A stretch of DNA of 64,000 nucleotides, from the IMG/VR virus record IMGVR_UViG_3300019093_001485, positions 1 to 64,000 of that record. One strand, given 5' to 3'. This document shows positions 1-7,517 of the stretch, piece by piece. The notes below the pieces were generated by a model that did not search any database, was not told the origin of the DNA, and saw only the letters and a program-made list of their open reading frames with translations. The stretch is from a virus. The stretch's first letter is position 1. Each line of letters opens with the position of its first letter. The translations under genes were made by a program, and so were the position numbers.

Positions 1-465
1 CTAGAACGGTAGCCAGGAAATTTCATTGCATGATCGCACCCTTATCGTCGCCGCTGACGGTGAGTCAAAGCATTGATCCGTACATCTTTTATCAACGCAG
101 GCCGTTACGCAAGCCAGCATTTCATTTTTCGCGGCTTCCGTGTCTTGCTGCGCACGCTGTTCAGCGACCACTAGGCTATCAAAGTCCAAATATTTCAACC
201 TTGGAAATAGATAGCTTTGTAGACGCTTTAAATTTTCGCGTCTTGTAGCTAAATCTCTTCTGATTTCTTCTTGCTTATCCAAAGGGAACATTGGCATCAT
301 GCTCTCAGCCAGGGCGATCGATTTCAAGCTTCCATTACTAATAGTTAGGCAATACACAGCTTTCAAATCTGTGTTCGTAGGCAGTTCCGCCGTAAACGAT
401 GGTGAACTCGCAGTCGAAAAAACAATAAAATAAGCTGTAAATTTAACGCTTTTTCTGAATTGCAT
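1..465 (-). CDS. Secreted hypothetical protein
   Basis: A 154-residue protein with an N-terminal stretch (about residues 8-25, KFTAYFIVFSTASSPSFTA) that looks like a Sec signal peptide, so a periplasmic or envelope location is likely. The mature part is helical and charged in the middle and carries several cysteines near the C terminus (AC..AC.DKRC..QC), possibly disulfide pairs. I do not recognise a family. The stop codon lies at the very first bases of the window, so the gene is complete. It may be host or prophage flank. Confidence 0.6.
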   Translation of the reverse strand: MQFRKSVKFTAYFIVFSTASSPSFTAELPTNTDLKAVYCLTISNGSLKSIALAESMMPMFPLDKQEEIRRDLATRRENLKRLQSYLFPRLKYLDFDSLVVAEQRAQQDTEAAKNEMLACVTACVDKRCTDQCFDSPSAATIRVRSCNEISWLPF

Positions 466-580
466 AAGTTCGCTCCAATTGTAAGCTCGCGGCGATTTTG
501 TCCCCGGTTCGCGCTTTATTTGTCACCGCAATAAACAAGGCGCTTGCGGGCTATTTGTCCCTCAAACGCCTTTAAGTGGA

Positions 581-961
581 TTATGACTTACGCACCTTAG
601 CAAAATAAGCTAAGGCCAAAAACGCAAGGACAACAAAACCTCCGAGCTCTATTGCAAGGCGCGTTAATGCATTGTCCTCGAAAAACAGGGCAGCCATGCT
701 CGACGGATCTGGGCTTTCAAGAACCCTGCAAACCGCCGTCCACCACAACAGGCAAAAACCCCAAATTGCCAATGGCAGATACTCTGGCTGCAAGAACGCG
801 ACAGACACCACTAAACAGCTACACACAATCACGCAACCGCAGGCAATATACACAACAGCAGCGCTATAACCGTTAGCAATAGATAAAGTAGCAAACAAAT
901 ACACAAGCAAGAGATTGAAAAAAAATACTGACGTAACTGCAAAATTAACTAATTGGCGCAT
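581..961 (-). CDS. Small integral membrane protein
   Basis: The open frame extends upstream, but the ATG at 961 has a strong Shine-Dalgarno (AGGGAGGG) just before it and gives a 126-residue protein starting MRQLVNFAV. It has about four hydrophobic helices (near residues 7-28, 33-55, 62-80 and 103-121), so it is an inner-membrane protein. No family is recognised. It is separated from its neighbours and may belong to the host flank or be a moron. Confidence 0.6.
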   Translation of the reverse strand: MRQLVNFAVTSVFFFNLLLVYLFATLSIANGYSAAVVYIACGCVIVCSCLVVSVAFLQPEYLPLAIWGFCLLWWTAVCRVLESPDPSSMAALFFEDNALTRLAIELGGFVVLAFLALAYFAKVRKS

Positions 962-1210
962 GTACCCTCCCTTTAAATTTAACGATTTGGTAAATACTAA
1001 GTCCAAATTATTTTTTGGCAAGGTACAAGTGCCGGTTTTCGCATGTAACCAACAAATATTTAAAGCAACTGCCCTGCATGTGCAATTGCACCACCCCAAC
1101 TCGCAGCACTAATCCTGCTTAGCTAGATACCGGTAACGTCCTGAATGAATGGCGCTAGTGAGGTTTGGCCTAAGCGCAAAGCTCCATTCAGCAGAGTTAC
1201 ACGGCTGAAC
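962..1210. other. Intergenic stretch, no clear feature
   Basis: About 250 bases between the membrane protein and the umuDC promoter. Only short shadow frames are present. I see no tRNA, no strong hairpin and no recognisable attachment site. If the prophage left end lies here, it cannot be recognised from this window alone. Confidence 0.4.
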
Positions 1211-1260
1211 TTGATGATACTTTGATGTACATTTATACTGAATGCATATACAGTATAAAT
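1211..1260 (+). promoter_or_regulatory. SOS promoter with LexA box for umuDC
   Basis: A -35 TTGATG (1211-1216) and a -10 TATACT (1234-1239) are separated by 17 bases. Overlapping the -10 is CTG-N10-CAG at 1238-1253, inside a wider inverted repeat at 1231-1260 whose outer ten bases are perfectly complementary (ATTTATACTG / CAGTATAAAT). This is the classical LexA box form, so transcription should rise on DNA damage. The umuD ATG lies only four bases after the palindrome and has no clear Shine-Dalgarno. Confidence 0.85.
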
Positions 1261-1263
1261 ATC

Positions 1264-1689
1264 ATGACCGCACCTATCCCCATTTCCGACACCCCTGCCC
1301 TGATCACTTTGTTTGGCACAAGCGTGCAAGCAGGTTTCCCCTCGCCTGCTGCTGACTATGCCCAAGGGAAAATCAATCTCAATGAACACCTATTGATCAA
1401 TGAAAATGCCAGCTTTCTGTTTAGGGTGAGCGGCGAGTCCATGCGGGACATTGGCATCTATGACGGCGACACCTTAATTGTCGATCGCTCAATTGCGCCG
1501 GCACACAATCAAATCGTCCTGGCCATCGTCGACGAGGAATTCTGCGTTAAGCGTTTATATAAGCGCGGCCAGGTCATCAAGTTGCTGGCAGAGAACCCTG
1601 CCTTTCCTGAAATCGCGTTTAAAGATGGGCAGGAACTGCGGATCTGGGGCGTCGTCACATTTAACTTGCATCGTCTTACCAATGTGTGA
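1264..1689 (+). CDS. umuD: UmuD, DNA polymerase V accessory subunit
   Basis: A 141-residue S24-family protein. The self-cleavage region VQAGFPSPAADY (cut expected at A23-G24) is followed by the catalytic serine in SGESM (S59) and the lysine in FCVKR (K96). After RecA-stimulated self-cleavage, UmuD' dimers bind UmuC to form the translesion polymerase. I place the start at ATG 1264, just after the LexA box; the longer open frame would run through the operator. Length matches the family. It is followed directly by umuC. It could also act on phage or host S24 targets, but polymerase V is the standard role. Confidence 0.93.
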   Translation: MTAPIPISDTPALITLFGTSVQAGFPSPAADYAQGKINLNEHLLINENASFLFRVSGESMRDIGIYDGDTLIVDRSIAPAHNQIVLAIVDEEFCVKRLYKRGQVIKLLAENPAFPEIAFKDGQELRIWGVVTFNLHRLTNV

Positions 1690-1698
1690 GGCATGCCA

Positions 1699-2970
1699 AT
1701 GGAAGTACAACAACGCAGCATTGCGCTAATCGACTGCAATAATTTCTATGTTTCCTGCGAAAGACTGTTTCGCCCAGATCTGTTGAACCGGCCTGTAGTC
1801 GTACTCAGTAATAATGATGGGTGTGCCGTGTCACGCAGCCAGGAGGCAAAAGCCCTGGGTATTAAGATGGGCGGGCCTATCTTTGAGGTGGCAGACCTGG
1901 TCAAGAAGCACAATATCGCGGTTTTCAGCAGCAACTATGCCTTGTACGCAGATTTGAGCAACCGGGTGATGTCAATATTGTCCGAGTATTCCCCGGAGCA
2001 TGAGATATACAGCATTGACGAATCTTTTTTGGACTTGACTGGATTTCACGATATCCCTGATCGCTGCAAACAAATGCGCAACCAGGTGATGACGGATGCT
2101 GGGATACCCGTTTGCGTAGGCGTCGGGCCGTCAAAGACATTGGCCAAGTTAGCAAATTTTGTCGCCAAGCGACACCCGCGCTCTGCTGGTGTATTCAACT
2201 TCAATCTGCTGACAGCGAGCCAAGTGGAAAGCGTGATGGGGAATTTACCTGTTGAAGAGATTTGGGGGATTGGCCGTAAGTTGACTGCTTCGCTCAGCGA
2301 ATACGGCATCAATACAGTACTGCAGCTTCGAGATAGTGACGTGGCCAGCATGCGCAAAAAGTTTGGTGTTGTGATGGAAAAGACCATCAGGGAGCTGCGC
2401 GGTGAGGCATGCATCGAGCTGGACGAGGTGGCACCAGCCAAGAAGCAGATCATCAGTAGCCGAAGCTTTGGCAAGAACGTCACTGTGATTGAAGATATTC
2501 AGGACGCCCTCGCCCACTTTGTCAGCAATGCTGCCCGCAAGTTGCGAGACCAGGGATCTATTGCGGGGATGTTGCAAGTATTTATCCAGACGAACCGGTT
2601 TAGGACTGAGCTGCCGCAATACAACCCGTGTCTTGCTATCCCTTTGGTGCAGCCGTCATCCAATACGATGACGCTGCAGCGTTACGCCCTTTCAGGGCTG
2701 GCAGTCATGTTCAAGCCTGGTTATCAGTACAAAAAGGCAGGGGTAATCCTGAGTGAGATCTGTCCGGCATCGATGTACCAGGGCGATATGTTTTCTGATA
2801 CCAAGGAAAAGCCTGAGCTAATGGACGTGCTTGACCAGGTCAACAGGCGATATGGCAAAGGTACTTTGAAACTCAGCCAGGATGGCAGCAGGCATTCGTG
2901 GAAGATGAGGATGGAAGCCAAGTCACCGTGTTATACGACGGATTGGGATGAGTTTCCTGTTTGCTTTTGA
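1699..2970 (+). CDS. umuC: UmuC, error-prone DNA polymerase V catalytic subunit
   Basis: A Y-family polymerase of 423 residues. The N-terminal catalytic motif [13 protein letters not shown] supplies the first metal-binding aspartate, and [10 protein letters not shown] the second acidic pair. A helix-hairpin-helix/thumb and little-finger region follow, with the usual UmuC C-terminal extension. ATG 1699 is preferred over 1693 because GAGG sits seven bases upstream. It lies nine bases after umuD, so the two are co-transcribed from the SOS promoter. With no domain missing it should be active. Phage or prophage carriage of umuDC would give damage-induced mutagenesis. Confidence 0.93.
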   Translation: MEVQQRSIALIDCNNFYVSCERLFRPDLLNRPVVVLSNNDGCAVSRSQEAKALGIKMGGPIFEVADLVKKHNIAVFSSNYALYADLSNRVMSILSEYSPEHEIYSIDESFLDLTGFHDIPDRCKQMRNQVMTDAGIPVCVGVGPSKTLAKLANFVAKRHPRSAGVFNFNLLTASQVESVMGNLPVEEIWGIGRKLTASLSEYGINTVLQLRDSDVASMRKKFGVVMEKTIRELRGEACIELDEVAPAKKQIISSRSFGKNVTVIEDIQDALAHFVSNAARKLRDQGSIAGMLQVFIQTNRFRTELPQYNPCLAIPLVQPSSNTMTLQRYALSGLAVMFKPGYQYKKAGVILSEICPASMYQGDMFSDTKEKPELMDVLDQVNRRYGKGTLKLSQDGSRHSWKMRMEAKSPCYTTDWDEFPVCF

Positions 2971-3014
2971 CCGAACAATGTTATTATTTAAAAAACAAAA
3001 CCATTAAATGAATT

Positions 3015-3401
3015 ATGAAAATTCAAGCCCTATTATTCACTCTTGCCGGTTCCATTATTCTGACCGGTTGTGGCTCTAACGAACTCAACTTTGTTGGTTC
3101 CACAGACAAAGACCAAAAGTCGACAATCCACATTTCAGACGGAAAAGGAACATTGACCTGGGAGATTCCTGGTGAAAAAGAGCCTACCGTCATACAGATT
3201 GAATCAGTGGAAGCGCTCTATCCAGAATTGCTTGGAAAAATCCTATTCAAAAACGATTACAAAATTAGAATTACAGGGTACGGTTCTGTTCTGTCGCTAA
3301 GCCGGGTACCTGGCGGATATTTCTGTTTTGAGTGCGCATCCATCAGTAAGAATTTGATACAAGTTACTCCCCCTGTTTTGTGGAAGCGCACATCGAAATA
3401 A
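3015..3401 (+). CDS. Putative lipoprotein
   Basis: A 128-residue protein with a lipoprotein signal: MKIQALLFTLAGSIILTGC, lipobox LTGC with the cysteine at residue 19. The mature part is small and beta-rich, with two further cysteines (YFCFEC). No family is recognised. It stands alone on the + strand between umuC and the Aca-like locus and has lower GC than the structural genes, which suggests an accessory (moron) gene expressed from the prophage. Confidence 0.65.
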   Translation: MKIQALLFTLAGSIILTGCGSNELNFVGSTDKDQKSTIHISDGKGTLTWEIPGEKEPTVIQIESVEALYPELLGKILFKNDYKIRITGYGSVLSLSRVPGGYFCFECASISKNLIQVTPPVLWKRTSK

Positions 3402-3413
3402 ATAAAGAAATCC

Positions 3414-3442
3414 TTGTCTGTTCGTATTTTACGAACTAAGAT
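3414..3442 (+). promoter_or_regulatory. Promoter with 17-bp palindrome in the spacer
   Basis: A -35 TTGTCT (3414-3419) and a -10 TAAGAT (3437-3442) are exactly 17 bases apart, and the spacer is a perfect inverted repeat, GTTCGTA-TTT-TACGAAC (3420-3436). A repressor dimer bound here would block polymerase. The arms contain TTCG/CGAA. The Aca2/YdiL-like HTH protein encoded at 3798 is the obvious candidate ligand. Confidence 0.7.
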
Positions 3443-3492
3443 ATAGTCAATCCGGCAGCAATTGTGCAGACCGGTACTCTAGGAGATTCAAC

Positions 3493-3759
3493 ATGACTAC
3501 CTTCACCAATTACACCATCAACAACAACGGCATCGCTCAAATCGCCAATTTCTTGCGCGAAACACATAAAAATGGCGCTGTCATTGCTGAATCACCAGAT
3601 ATGCTGGGTGCCTGGGCTACTGACGCGGAGTTTCAATTGGGTGAAGGCAACCCTGCCATGATTGAAGTACGTAGCTTTGATGCAGTGAGCGGGCAGACCA
3701 CGACATTTACGATCTCTGACGAAGGGATCGATGCAACTGAAGTGACTGACGAAGAATAA
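3493..3759 (+). CDS. Small acidic protein, anti-CRISPR candidate
   Basis: An 88-residue acidic protein (many D/E, ending ATEVTDEE) preceded by AGGAG eight bases from the ATG. I cannot assign it to a named family. It is the first gene after a palindrome-controlled promoter and lies directly upstream of an Aca2/YdiL-like regulator, which is the standard layout of acr-aca operons. Its small size and negative charge are typical of anti-CRISPR proteins, but that is guilt by association. It could equally be another early-expressed inhibitor of host functions. Confidence 0.6.
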   Translation: MTTFTNYTINNNGIAQIANFLRETHKNGAVIAESPDMLGAWATDAEFQLGEGNPAMIEVRSFDAVSGQTTTFTISDEGIDATEVTDEE

Positions 3760-3764
3760 TACAC

Positions 3765-3785
3765 AGCCCCGCAAGGGGCTTTTTC
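3765..3785 (+). terminator. Rho-independent terminator or attenuator
   Basis: AGCCCC-GCAA-GGGGCT followed by TTTT: a six-base-pair stem with a GNRA tetraloop and a U run. It sits between the acidic protein and the Aca-like gene, so transcription of the regulator from the upstream promoter would depend on read-through. Confidence 0.85.
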
Positions 3786-3797
3786 ATAGGGGATGCC

Positions 3798-4262
3798 ATG
3801 AACGGCCCTACTCTTAAGGCTTTACGAAACCTATTGTTTTTTACAATGGACGAGGCCTCTCATTTAATAGGCAATGTGCAGCTACGCTCTTGGCAGTATT
3901 GGGAGGCTGGCCAGCGGCCAATACCTGCAGACGTGATCGAGAAAATCACCAGTCTGGCGAAGTGGCGCGGCCAGGCTGTGACGGCTGGTGCGCAGGCCAT
4001 CGAAGGGATGCTGTCACAGTTGCCGCCTGATGCTGAGTTTGATCCTATTGGCCTGGTGAGTTATGCGTCGGTGGAAGACTGGATGACGTTACCAGACCGT
4101 GAGCCGGTCTTGTGGAAGCCGCATTGCTCAGTCATTGCGGAAATGTGTGCCTGCCTGCCGGTGCAGGTGGTGATATTTGACGGCCCAGCCTATGCAAAGT
4201 GGCTGGCTGGGCGCGATGACAATGAGACGATGCGCAGCCACTGGGCTGCGGAATCACATTAA
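3798..4262 (+). CDS. Aca2/YdiL-like (DUF1870) HTH regulator
   Basis: A 154-residue protein. The first 50 residues (LKALRNLLFFTMDEASHL..RSWQYWEAGQRPIP) are a helix-turn-helix of the Aca2/YdiL type: the W-x-x-W-E-x-G-x-x-x-I-P pattern is the family signature. Known Aca2 proteins are dimeric autorepressors of anti-CRISPR operons. The C-terminal half is longer than in short family members and unassigned. GGGGAT precedes the ATG. By position it should repress the promoter at 3414-3442. A plain YdiL-like regulator without any Acr partner is the alternative. Confidence 0.8.
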   Translation: MNGPTLKALRNLLFFTMDEASHLIGNVQLRSWQYWEAGQRPIPADVIEKITSLAKWRGQAVTAGAQAIEGMLSQLPPDAEFDPIGLVSYASVEDWMTLPDREPVLWKPHCSVIAEMCACLPVQVVIFDGPAYAKWLAGRDDNETMRSHWAAESH

Positions 4263-4275
4263 TTAATGTGGTTTA

Positions 4276-4312
4276 CTACTTCGGCCAGGCCTGTACTATT
4301 TTGCAGTGCATG
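4276..4312 (-). pseudogene. Remnant of an Rz1-like 3' end
   Basis: Read on the minus strand this stretch encodes a short tail ending KIVQAWPK-stop, matching the C terminus of the intact Rz1 gene at 4942 (MVVQVWPK-stop). The first 13 bases inward from the stop are identical, and about 29 of 38 positions match overall. It looks like a diverged leftover of a second lysis-gene end, left when the gene at 4487 was inserted between the two copies. Confidence 0.6.
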
Positions 4313-4446
4313 GCAGATTTGCTTTATTGTAGGGTTTTTACTTTTTTTATAAAACATGAAACAGCGGTGGAATTAGGAGCCAGTGCATTTTTCAATAACG
4401 AATATTGATAGCGCCTTGTTATATTATTGGCTACTATCAGTGGCAG

Positions 4447-4464
4447 AGTGCTAAGTTAAGCACT
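4447..4464 (+). promoter_or_regulatory. Inverted repeat before the 4487 gene
   Basis: AGTGCT-AAGTTA-AGCACT, six-base arms, 23 bases before the start codon of the downstream gene. It could be an operator or a 5'-leader hairpin. AT-rich sequence just upstream (TATATTAT) may supply a -10. Confidence 0.45.
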
Positions 4465-4486
4465 TTTAACAATAAGGGGGAAGAAA

Positions 4487-4927
4487 ATGGTGCCGGAACA
4501 CAAGGTAAAAGAAGCGTCCGAAAAATTGGTCGCGGCTGTTGGAAAATATCGAGACGGCAAGACAGATGATGATTTTGCACAAAGTGTCGTGCTCGCTGTG
4601 GAAACAATTAACCTACTAGCAGTCGCTGGCATCGATTCTGCTGAAGTTGCACTATCAAAACTCGCTCCTGCCATTGCTCGCCATATTGAACCACAAGAAC
4701 ATATCATGACACCTGAAGCCTTCATGGAGTTTTCTAGGCAAACATACGAGGATATCAAAAAACATAACAAGGAACATCCAGGCGAACCATATCAAGGCCA
4801 CTGCAAAGATGACGCCTATCAACTTATTAATCATGCTATCGATGATTTTAATAACCCTAAACTTAAATTGTCAGGTGAATTTCCAAAGATATTTTTAGAT
4901 ATTATCAACTCTCCATTTGATAAATAA
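4487..4927 (+). CDS. Hypothetical protein (probable moron)
   Basis: A 146-residue soluble, mostly helical protein with no recognised family and no signal peptide. AAGGGGG before the ATG is a strong ribosome site. It is AT-richer than the structural genes, has its own leader, and lies between an Rz1 remnant and the real Rz1 gene, convergent with the lysis operon. This is the usual setting of a moron inserted at the end of a late operon. Confidence 0.6.
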   Translation: MVPEHKVKEASEKLVAAVGKYRDGKTDDDFAQSVVLAVETINLLAVAGIDSAEVALSKLAPAIARHIEPQEHIMTPEAFMEFSRQTYEDIKKHNKEHPGEPYQGHCKDDAYQLINHAIDDFNNPKLKLSGEFPKIFLDIINSPFDK

Positions 4928-4941
4928 CAGCTAGTTAAACG

Positions 4942-5196
4942 CTACTTCGGCCAGACCTGCACTACCATCCTATGCTTGGAAGCGCATTCGCCGTAAGCGC
5001 GCAGGACTGCGTTTTGCATCCATAGCTGCCACTGGTCGTAATCTGCGGATTCTGGCGCTGTCAGGGTCTTGCAGGGTTCTGCCAGGCTACTGTCCAGAGG
5101 CGGCACTGTTTGCAGCGTCAACGGCTGCTTTGAGGTTGCGCACCCGTTCATCATCAGGCTTGCAATCAACAGGCAAAGGGCTTTTTGCTTGAGCAT
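4942..5196 (-). CDS. Rz1-like outer-membrane spanin lipoprotein
   Basis: An 84-residue lipoprotein starting MLKQKALCLLIASLMMNGC with lipobox MNGC. It overlaps the end of the Rz gene in a different frame, the arrangement seen for Rz/Rz1 spanin pairs. The mature part contains short proline-containing stretches. It should tether to the outer membrane and pair with Rz to fuse the membranes in the last step of lysis. I chose ATG 5196 because it begins the signal; the frame stays open upstream inside Rz. Confidence 0.8.
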   Translation of the reverse strand: MLKQKALCLLIASLMMNGCATSKQPLTLQTVPPLDSSLAEPCKTLTAPESADYDQWQLWMQNAVLRAYGECASKHRMVVQVWPK

Positions 5197-5449
5197 TTTT
5201 GAGGTCCATAGAGATTTTGTCGAGTTTGCCATCGAGGTTGAGTTTGATGCCAGTGAGTTCGGTTGCGGCGGTCTGCATTTTTTCTGTGCCGGTGCGCAGG
5301 TCATCGAAGGCTTTCTCTGCTACGGCTGCGCGGTCGCTGACTTGTTCAGCCTTGATCGTCAGGATTTCTTCACTTTTGCGCCAGTCCTGCACCTGCCAGC
5401 CAGCACCGAAGGCAGCAACGGCAATTAGGAATATTAGCCACGGATTCAT
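5087..5449 (-). CDS. Rz-like inner-membrane spanin
   Basis: A 120-residue protein with one N-terminal membrane segment (NPWLIFLIAVAAFGAGW) followed by a long periplasmic helical coiled-coil region. The ATG overlaps the endolysin stop as ATGA and has GAGGGGGG upstream. The 3' half overlaps rz1. It is the inner-membrane partner of the spanin complex. Confidence 0.82.
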   Translation of the reverse strand: MNPWLIFLIAVAAFGAGWQVQDWRKSEEILTIKAEQVSDRAAVAEKAFDDLRTGTEKMQTAATELTGIKLNLDGKLDKISMDLKNAQAKSPLPVDCKPDDERVRNLKAAVDAANSAASGQ

Positions 5450-5919
5450 GACGCCCCCCTCAAACACATCGCCCGCTCCCCTGCCCTGCGCTTGACGAGG
5501 CCGGGGAGTTCTTTGCCGCCTGCCATGGTCCAGCGAGGCAACTCATTGCATGCACCGACCATATCGCCCGAATTTGCTTTTTTTGCCAGGGTGGACGAGC
5601 AGAATTTTTCGCCGCCGACGTTAAAGGCAAAGGACAGAAAGGCGGCTTTCTGGCCGTCTGTCATGGGCTTTTTAATGCAGGCCAGGTCGTTTGCGTGCTT
5701 GAGCAGATCTGTTTCAAGCATTTGCTGGCACTGGGCTGGGGTGAAGGTTTGGCCCATTTTTAGCTCTGGGCCTGTATGGCCATTGCAGGCGGTGATGATG
5801 CCGATGGGGTCTTTGTATGTTTTAAAGACCGAGCCTTCAGACATGATGACAAATGGCACGACCAGGGCGGCTGCGCCTGCCCCGATCTTGAGGGCTAGTT
5901 TGCTTTGTGTTTGGCTCAT
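5446..5919 (-). CDS. SAR endolysin, glycoside hydrolase 24 lysozyme
   Basis: A 157-residue lysozyme with the GH24 catalytic triad spaced E-8-D-5-T (E28, D37, T43) in SEGSVFKTYKDPIGIITACNG. The N terminus (about residues 8-26) is hydrophobic but rich in Gly and Ala, as in signal-arrest-release endolysins, which are exported by Sec, held in the membrane and released when the membrane is depolarised. It cleaves peptidoglycan glycan strands. It overlaps both the holin-like gene and Rz by four bases, so the lysis genes are translationally coupled. Confidence 0.9.
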   Translation of the reverse strand: MSQTQSKLALKIGAGAAALVVPFVIMSEGSVFKTYKDPIGIITACNGHTGPELKMGQTFTPAQCQQMLETDLLKHANDLACIKKPMTDGQKAAFLSFAFNVGGEKFCSSTLAKKANSGDMVGACNELPRWTMAGGKELPGLVKRRAGERAMCLRGAS

Positions 5920-6230
5920 TTTGGGGTGATTCCATTCTTGAGGGTTACCCAGGCTGTGACCACAGCGCTGGCGAAAACAGCGATGAAGCCCAGCGGACGG
6001 AAGAAGCGGCCAATACCTTCCAGCACTTTCATGGCACCCTGCCAGCTCTGGACCACGTCCAGCACTTGACCAATGTTTTCTTTGGCGATGCGGGTATCTG
6101 CCGTGTTCTCTGACAGCTCGGATTGCATGGCCGTGGTTTGGTCTACCAACTGGGCGTTTTGCTTTTCGAGGCTTTCGATGCGCCCTGCGTGGGCTTGGAG
6201 TGTTGCGGCGATTTGTTCGGCGTCGGTCAT
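5916..6230 (-). CDS. Holin-like protein (coiled coil plus one membrane helix)
   Basis: A 104-residue protein: a heptad-like cytoplasmic N terminus (residues 1-65, RIESLEKQNAQLVDQTTAM) and a C-terminal membrane helix (about 76-97). This resembles XhlA/pinholin-type lysis proteins. It overlaps the endolysin start by four bases. With a SAR endolysin downstream, a pinholin that only depolarises the membrane would suffice. Confidence 0.65.
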   Translation of the reverse strand: MTDAEQIAATLQAHAGRIESLEKQNAQLVDQTTAMQSELSENTADTRIAKENIGQVLDVVQSWQGAMKVLEGIGRFFRPLGFIAVFASAVVTAWVTLKNGITPK

Positions 6231-6239
6231 GCTGGTCCT

Positions 6240-6752
6240 TTATTTGATATTGGTTCTGATTTGCATCTTGAGCATCAGCATGGCTGCAAGCTCGCCTGGT
6301 GAAACGATGCGGGAATGTTCGCCCCAGCCAGCCTCTTCATACACAGCAACGCACCAACCTGAGCAGACCAACATCTGGCGCCAACGGACAAAAACTTTAG
6401 CGCGCAACCAGTTAAGCAGTCCGATGGCGACGAAGGCGACATACGCGTAATCGATTTGCAGGCGTAGCCAGAAGAACAGGGCATCTGCGATATTGCTCAG
6501 GCCTGGCGGCGGGTGGTACACGTCAAAATCACAGCGATCAAGCTGCGAGAGCGGGATGAGGTGATTGCGTCCGCCGTTGAGTTCGCCCATGTATAGGCCA
6601 CCCTCTATCCAGATGGCGATGCCGGTATGGTTGTAGGGGCTGCGGGTAAAGAACTGGGTCAGGCGGCCAATGATGCCGTGCGCTGAACGCACTGCTATCA
6701 GGTCACCGGTTGCGATGTGCGAACGTGCTTCTTGATATTTCAGTGCGATCAT
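6240..6752 (-). CDS. Permuted NlpC/P60 (YiiX/LRAT-like) papain-fold hydrolase
   Basis: A 170-residue protein with the circularly permuted papain-like order: histidine in SPYNHTGIAIW in the N-terminal half and the presumed nucleophilic cysteine in VCSGWC in the C-terminal half. A hydrophobic stretch (about 118-135) may associate with the membrane. Family members hydrolyse amide or ester bonds, often in peptidoglycan or lipids. Its place between the tail-fibre module and the holin suggests a tail-associated or lysis role; the substrate is unknown. Confidence 0.7.
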   Translation of the reverse strand: MIALKYQEARSHIATGDLIAVRSAHGIIGRLTQFFTRSPYNHTGIAIWIEGGLYMGELNGGRNHLIPLSQLDRCDFDVYHPPPGLSNIADALFFWLRLQIDYAYVAFVAIGLLNWLRAKVFVRWRQMLVCSGWCVAVYEEAGWGEHSRIVSPGELAAMLMLKMQIRTNIK

Positions 6753-6760
6753 GGTTCACC

Positions 6761-7051
6761 TCAGAGAGTTGACGCAGTGATAAACAACTGGTCTATTTGG
6801 GCGTCTGTCAGGCCCAGCGATGGCGTGAGCGCCAGCACCAGGGGCTTGTGCCTTTCGACGGTGCTGGAAAATTCCCACTCGATACGGGCAGCATCTCCAG
6901 TGGGGCCGGATAAGTTGGCAATGGTTGAATTCACCATTGACAGCAAGCCTGCGGCATTAAGAGCAAGCCTGGCTTGTCGCATGGTGACAACCTGGGGAAC
7001 GACCGGCGCTGCTGCGGGCTGGCCAATATCGACAACGATTAAAACTGACAT
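6761..7051 (-). CDS. Small conserved phage protein after the tail fibre
   Basis: A 96-residue protein of a type often found directly downstream of tail-fibre genes in siphophages: a Pro/Ala-rich start, then VTMRQARLAL..GLL and a charged ARIEWEF..VERHKPLV segment. No catalytic motif is visible. It may be a fibre chaperone or a minor tail component; that is inference from position only. Confidence 0.55.
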   Translation of the reverse strand: MSVLIVVDIGQPAAAPVVPQVVTMRQARLALNAAGLLSMVNSTIANLSGPTGDAARIEWEFSSTVERHKPLVLALTPSLGLTDAQIDQLFITASTL

Positions 7052-7052
7052 A

Positions 7053-7511
7053 TCAATTCATCCTCATGTATTTTGGTAGACCTTGATTTTGGGGATCTGC
7101 AAACAGGGCTATGTGATAACCACGGCCATAAGCCAGGTTAAAGATATCGATGCCATTGGTGCTGCCACCCTGCACGCCGATGACGCGGCCACCATTGGCA
7201 ACGCAGACAGATGTCGCGGCATGCGTAGCCACACCGGTGCGGGGAGTCCAGGTGATGCCATCAGGCGATGTGTAGCAGGTTTTGGTCGTGGCTTTTGTCA
7301 ACAGGAACAGACCGGCTGCAAACGACAGTGTTTTAGCTTCTGAGAACGAGACGCCCAGGTTGCGCGTTTGCCATGTCACACAGTCAGTGGAAGTTGATAC
7401 ATTGCTCGTAGATCCGCCGCCGTTATCCCGCTGATTGACGACAAACAGCCCTGCGCCATAAGCACAGTTTCCGGCGTAGTTGTTGTACGCGATGGAGAGC
7501 GTGCGTGCCAT
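7053..7511 (-). CDS. Tail fibre 3' part, separated by an amber codon
   Basis: A 152-residue frame continuing the tail fibre encoded at 7518-8984. The two parts are in the same reading frame and divided only by TAG at 7518-7520. Across the stop the sequence reads SADHG-stop-TWMARTL, which is an intact Asp-box (S-x-D-x-G-x-T-W) repeat once a residue replaces the stop. More Asp-box units follow (STDCVTW, SPDGITW). The ATG at 7511 has only weak upstream purines, so independent translation is doubtful. The part would form the distal repeats of the receptor-binding protein. Confidence 0.7.
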   Translation of the reverse strand: MARTLSIAYNNYAGNCAYGAGLFVVNQRDNGGGSTSNVSTSTDCVTWQTRNLGVSFSEAKTLSFAAGLFLLTKATTKTCYTSPDGITWTPRTGVATHAATSVCVANGGRVIGVQGGSTNGIDIFNLAYGRGYHIALFADPQNQGLPKYMRMN

Positions 7512-7517
7512 CCACGT

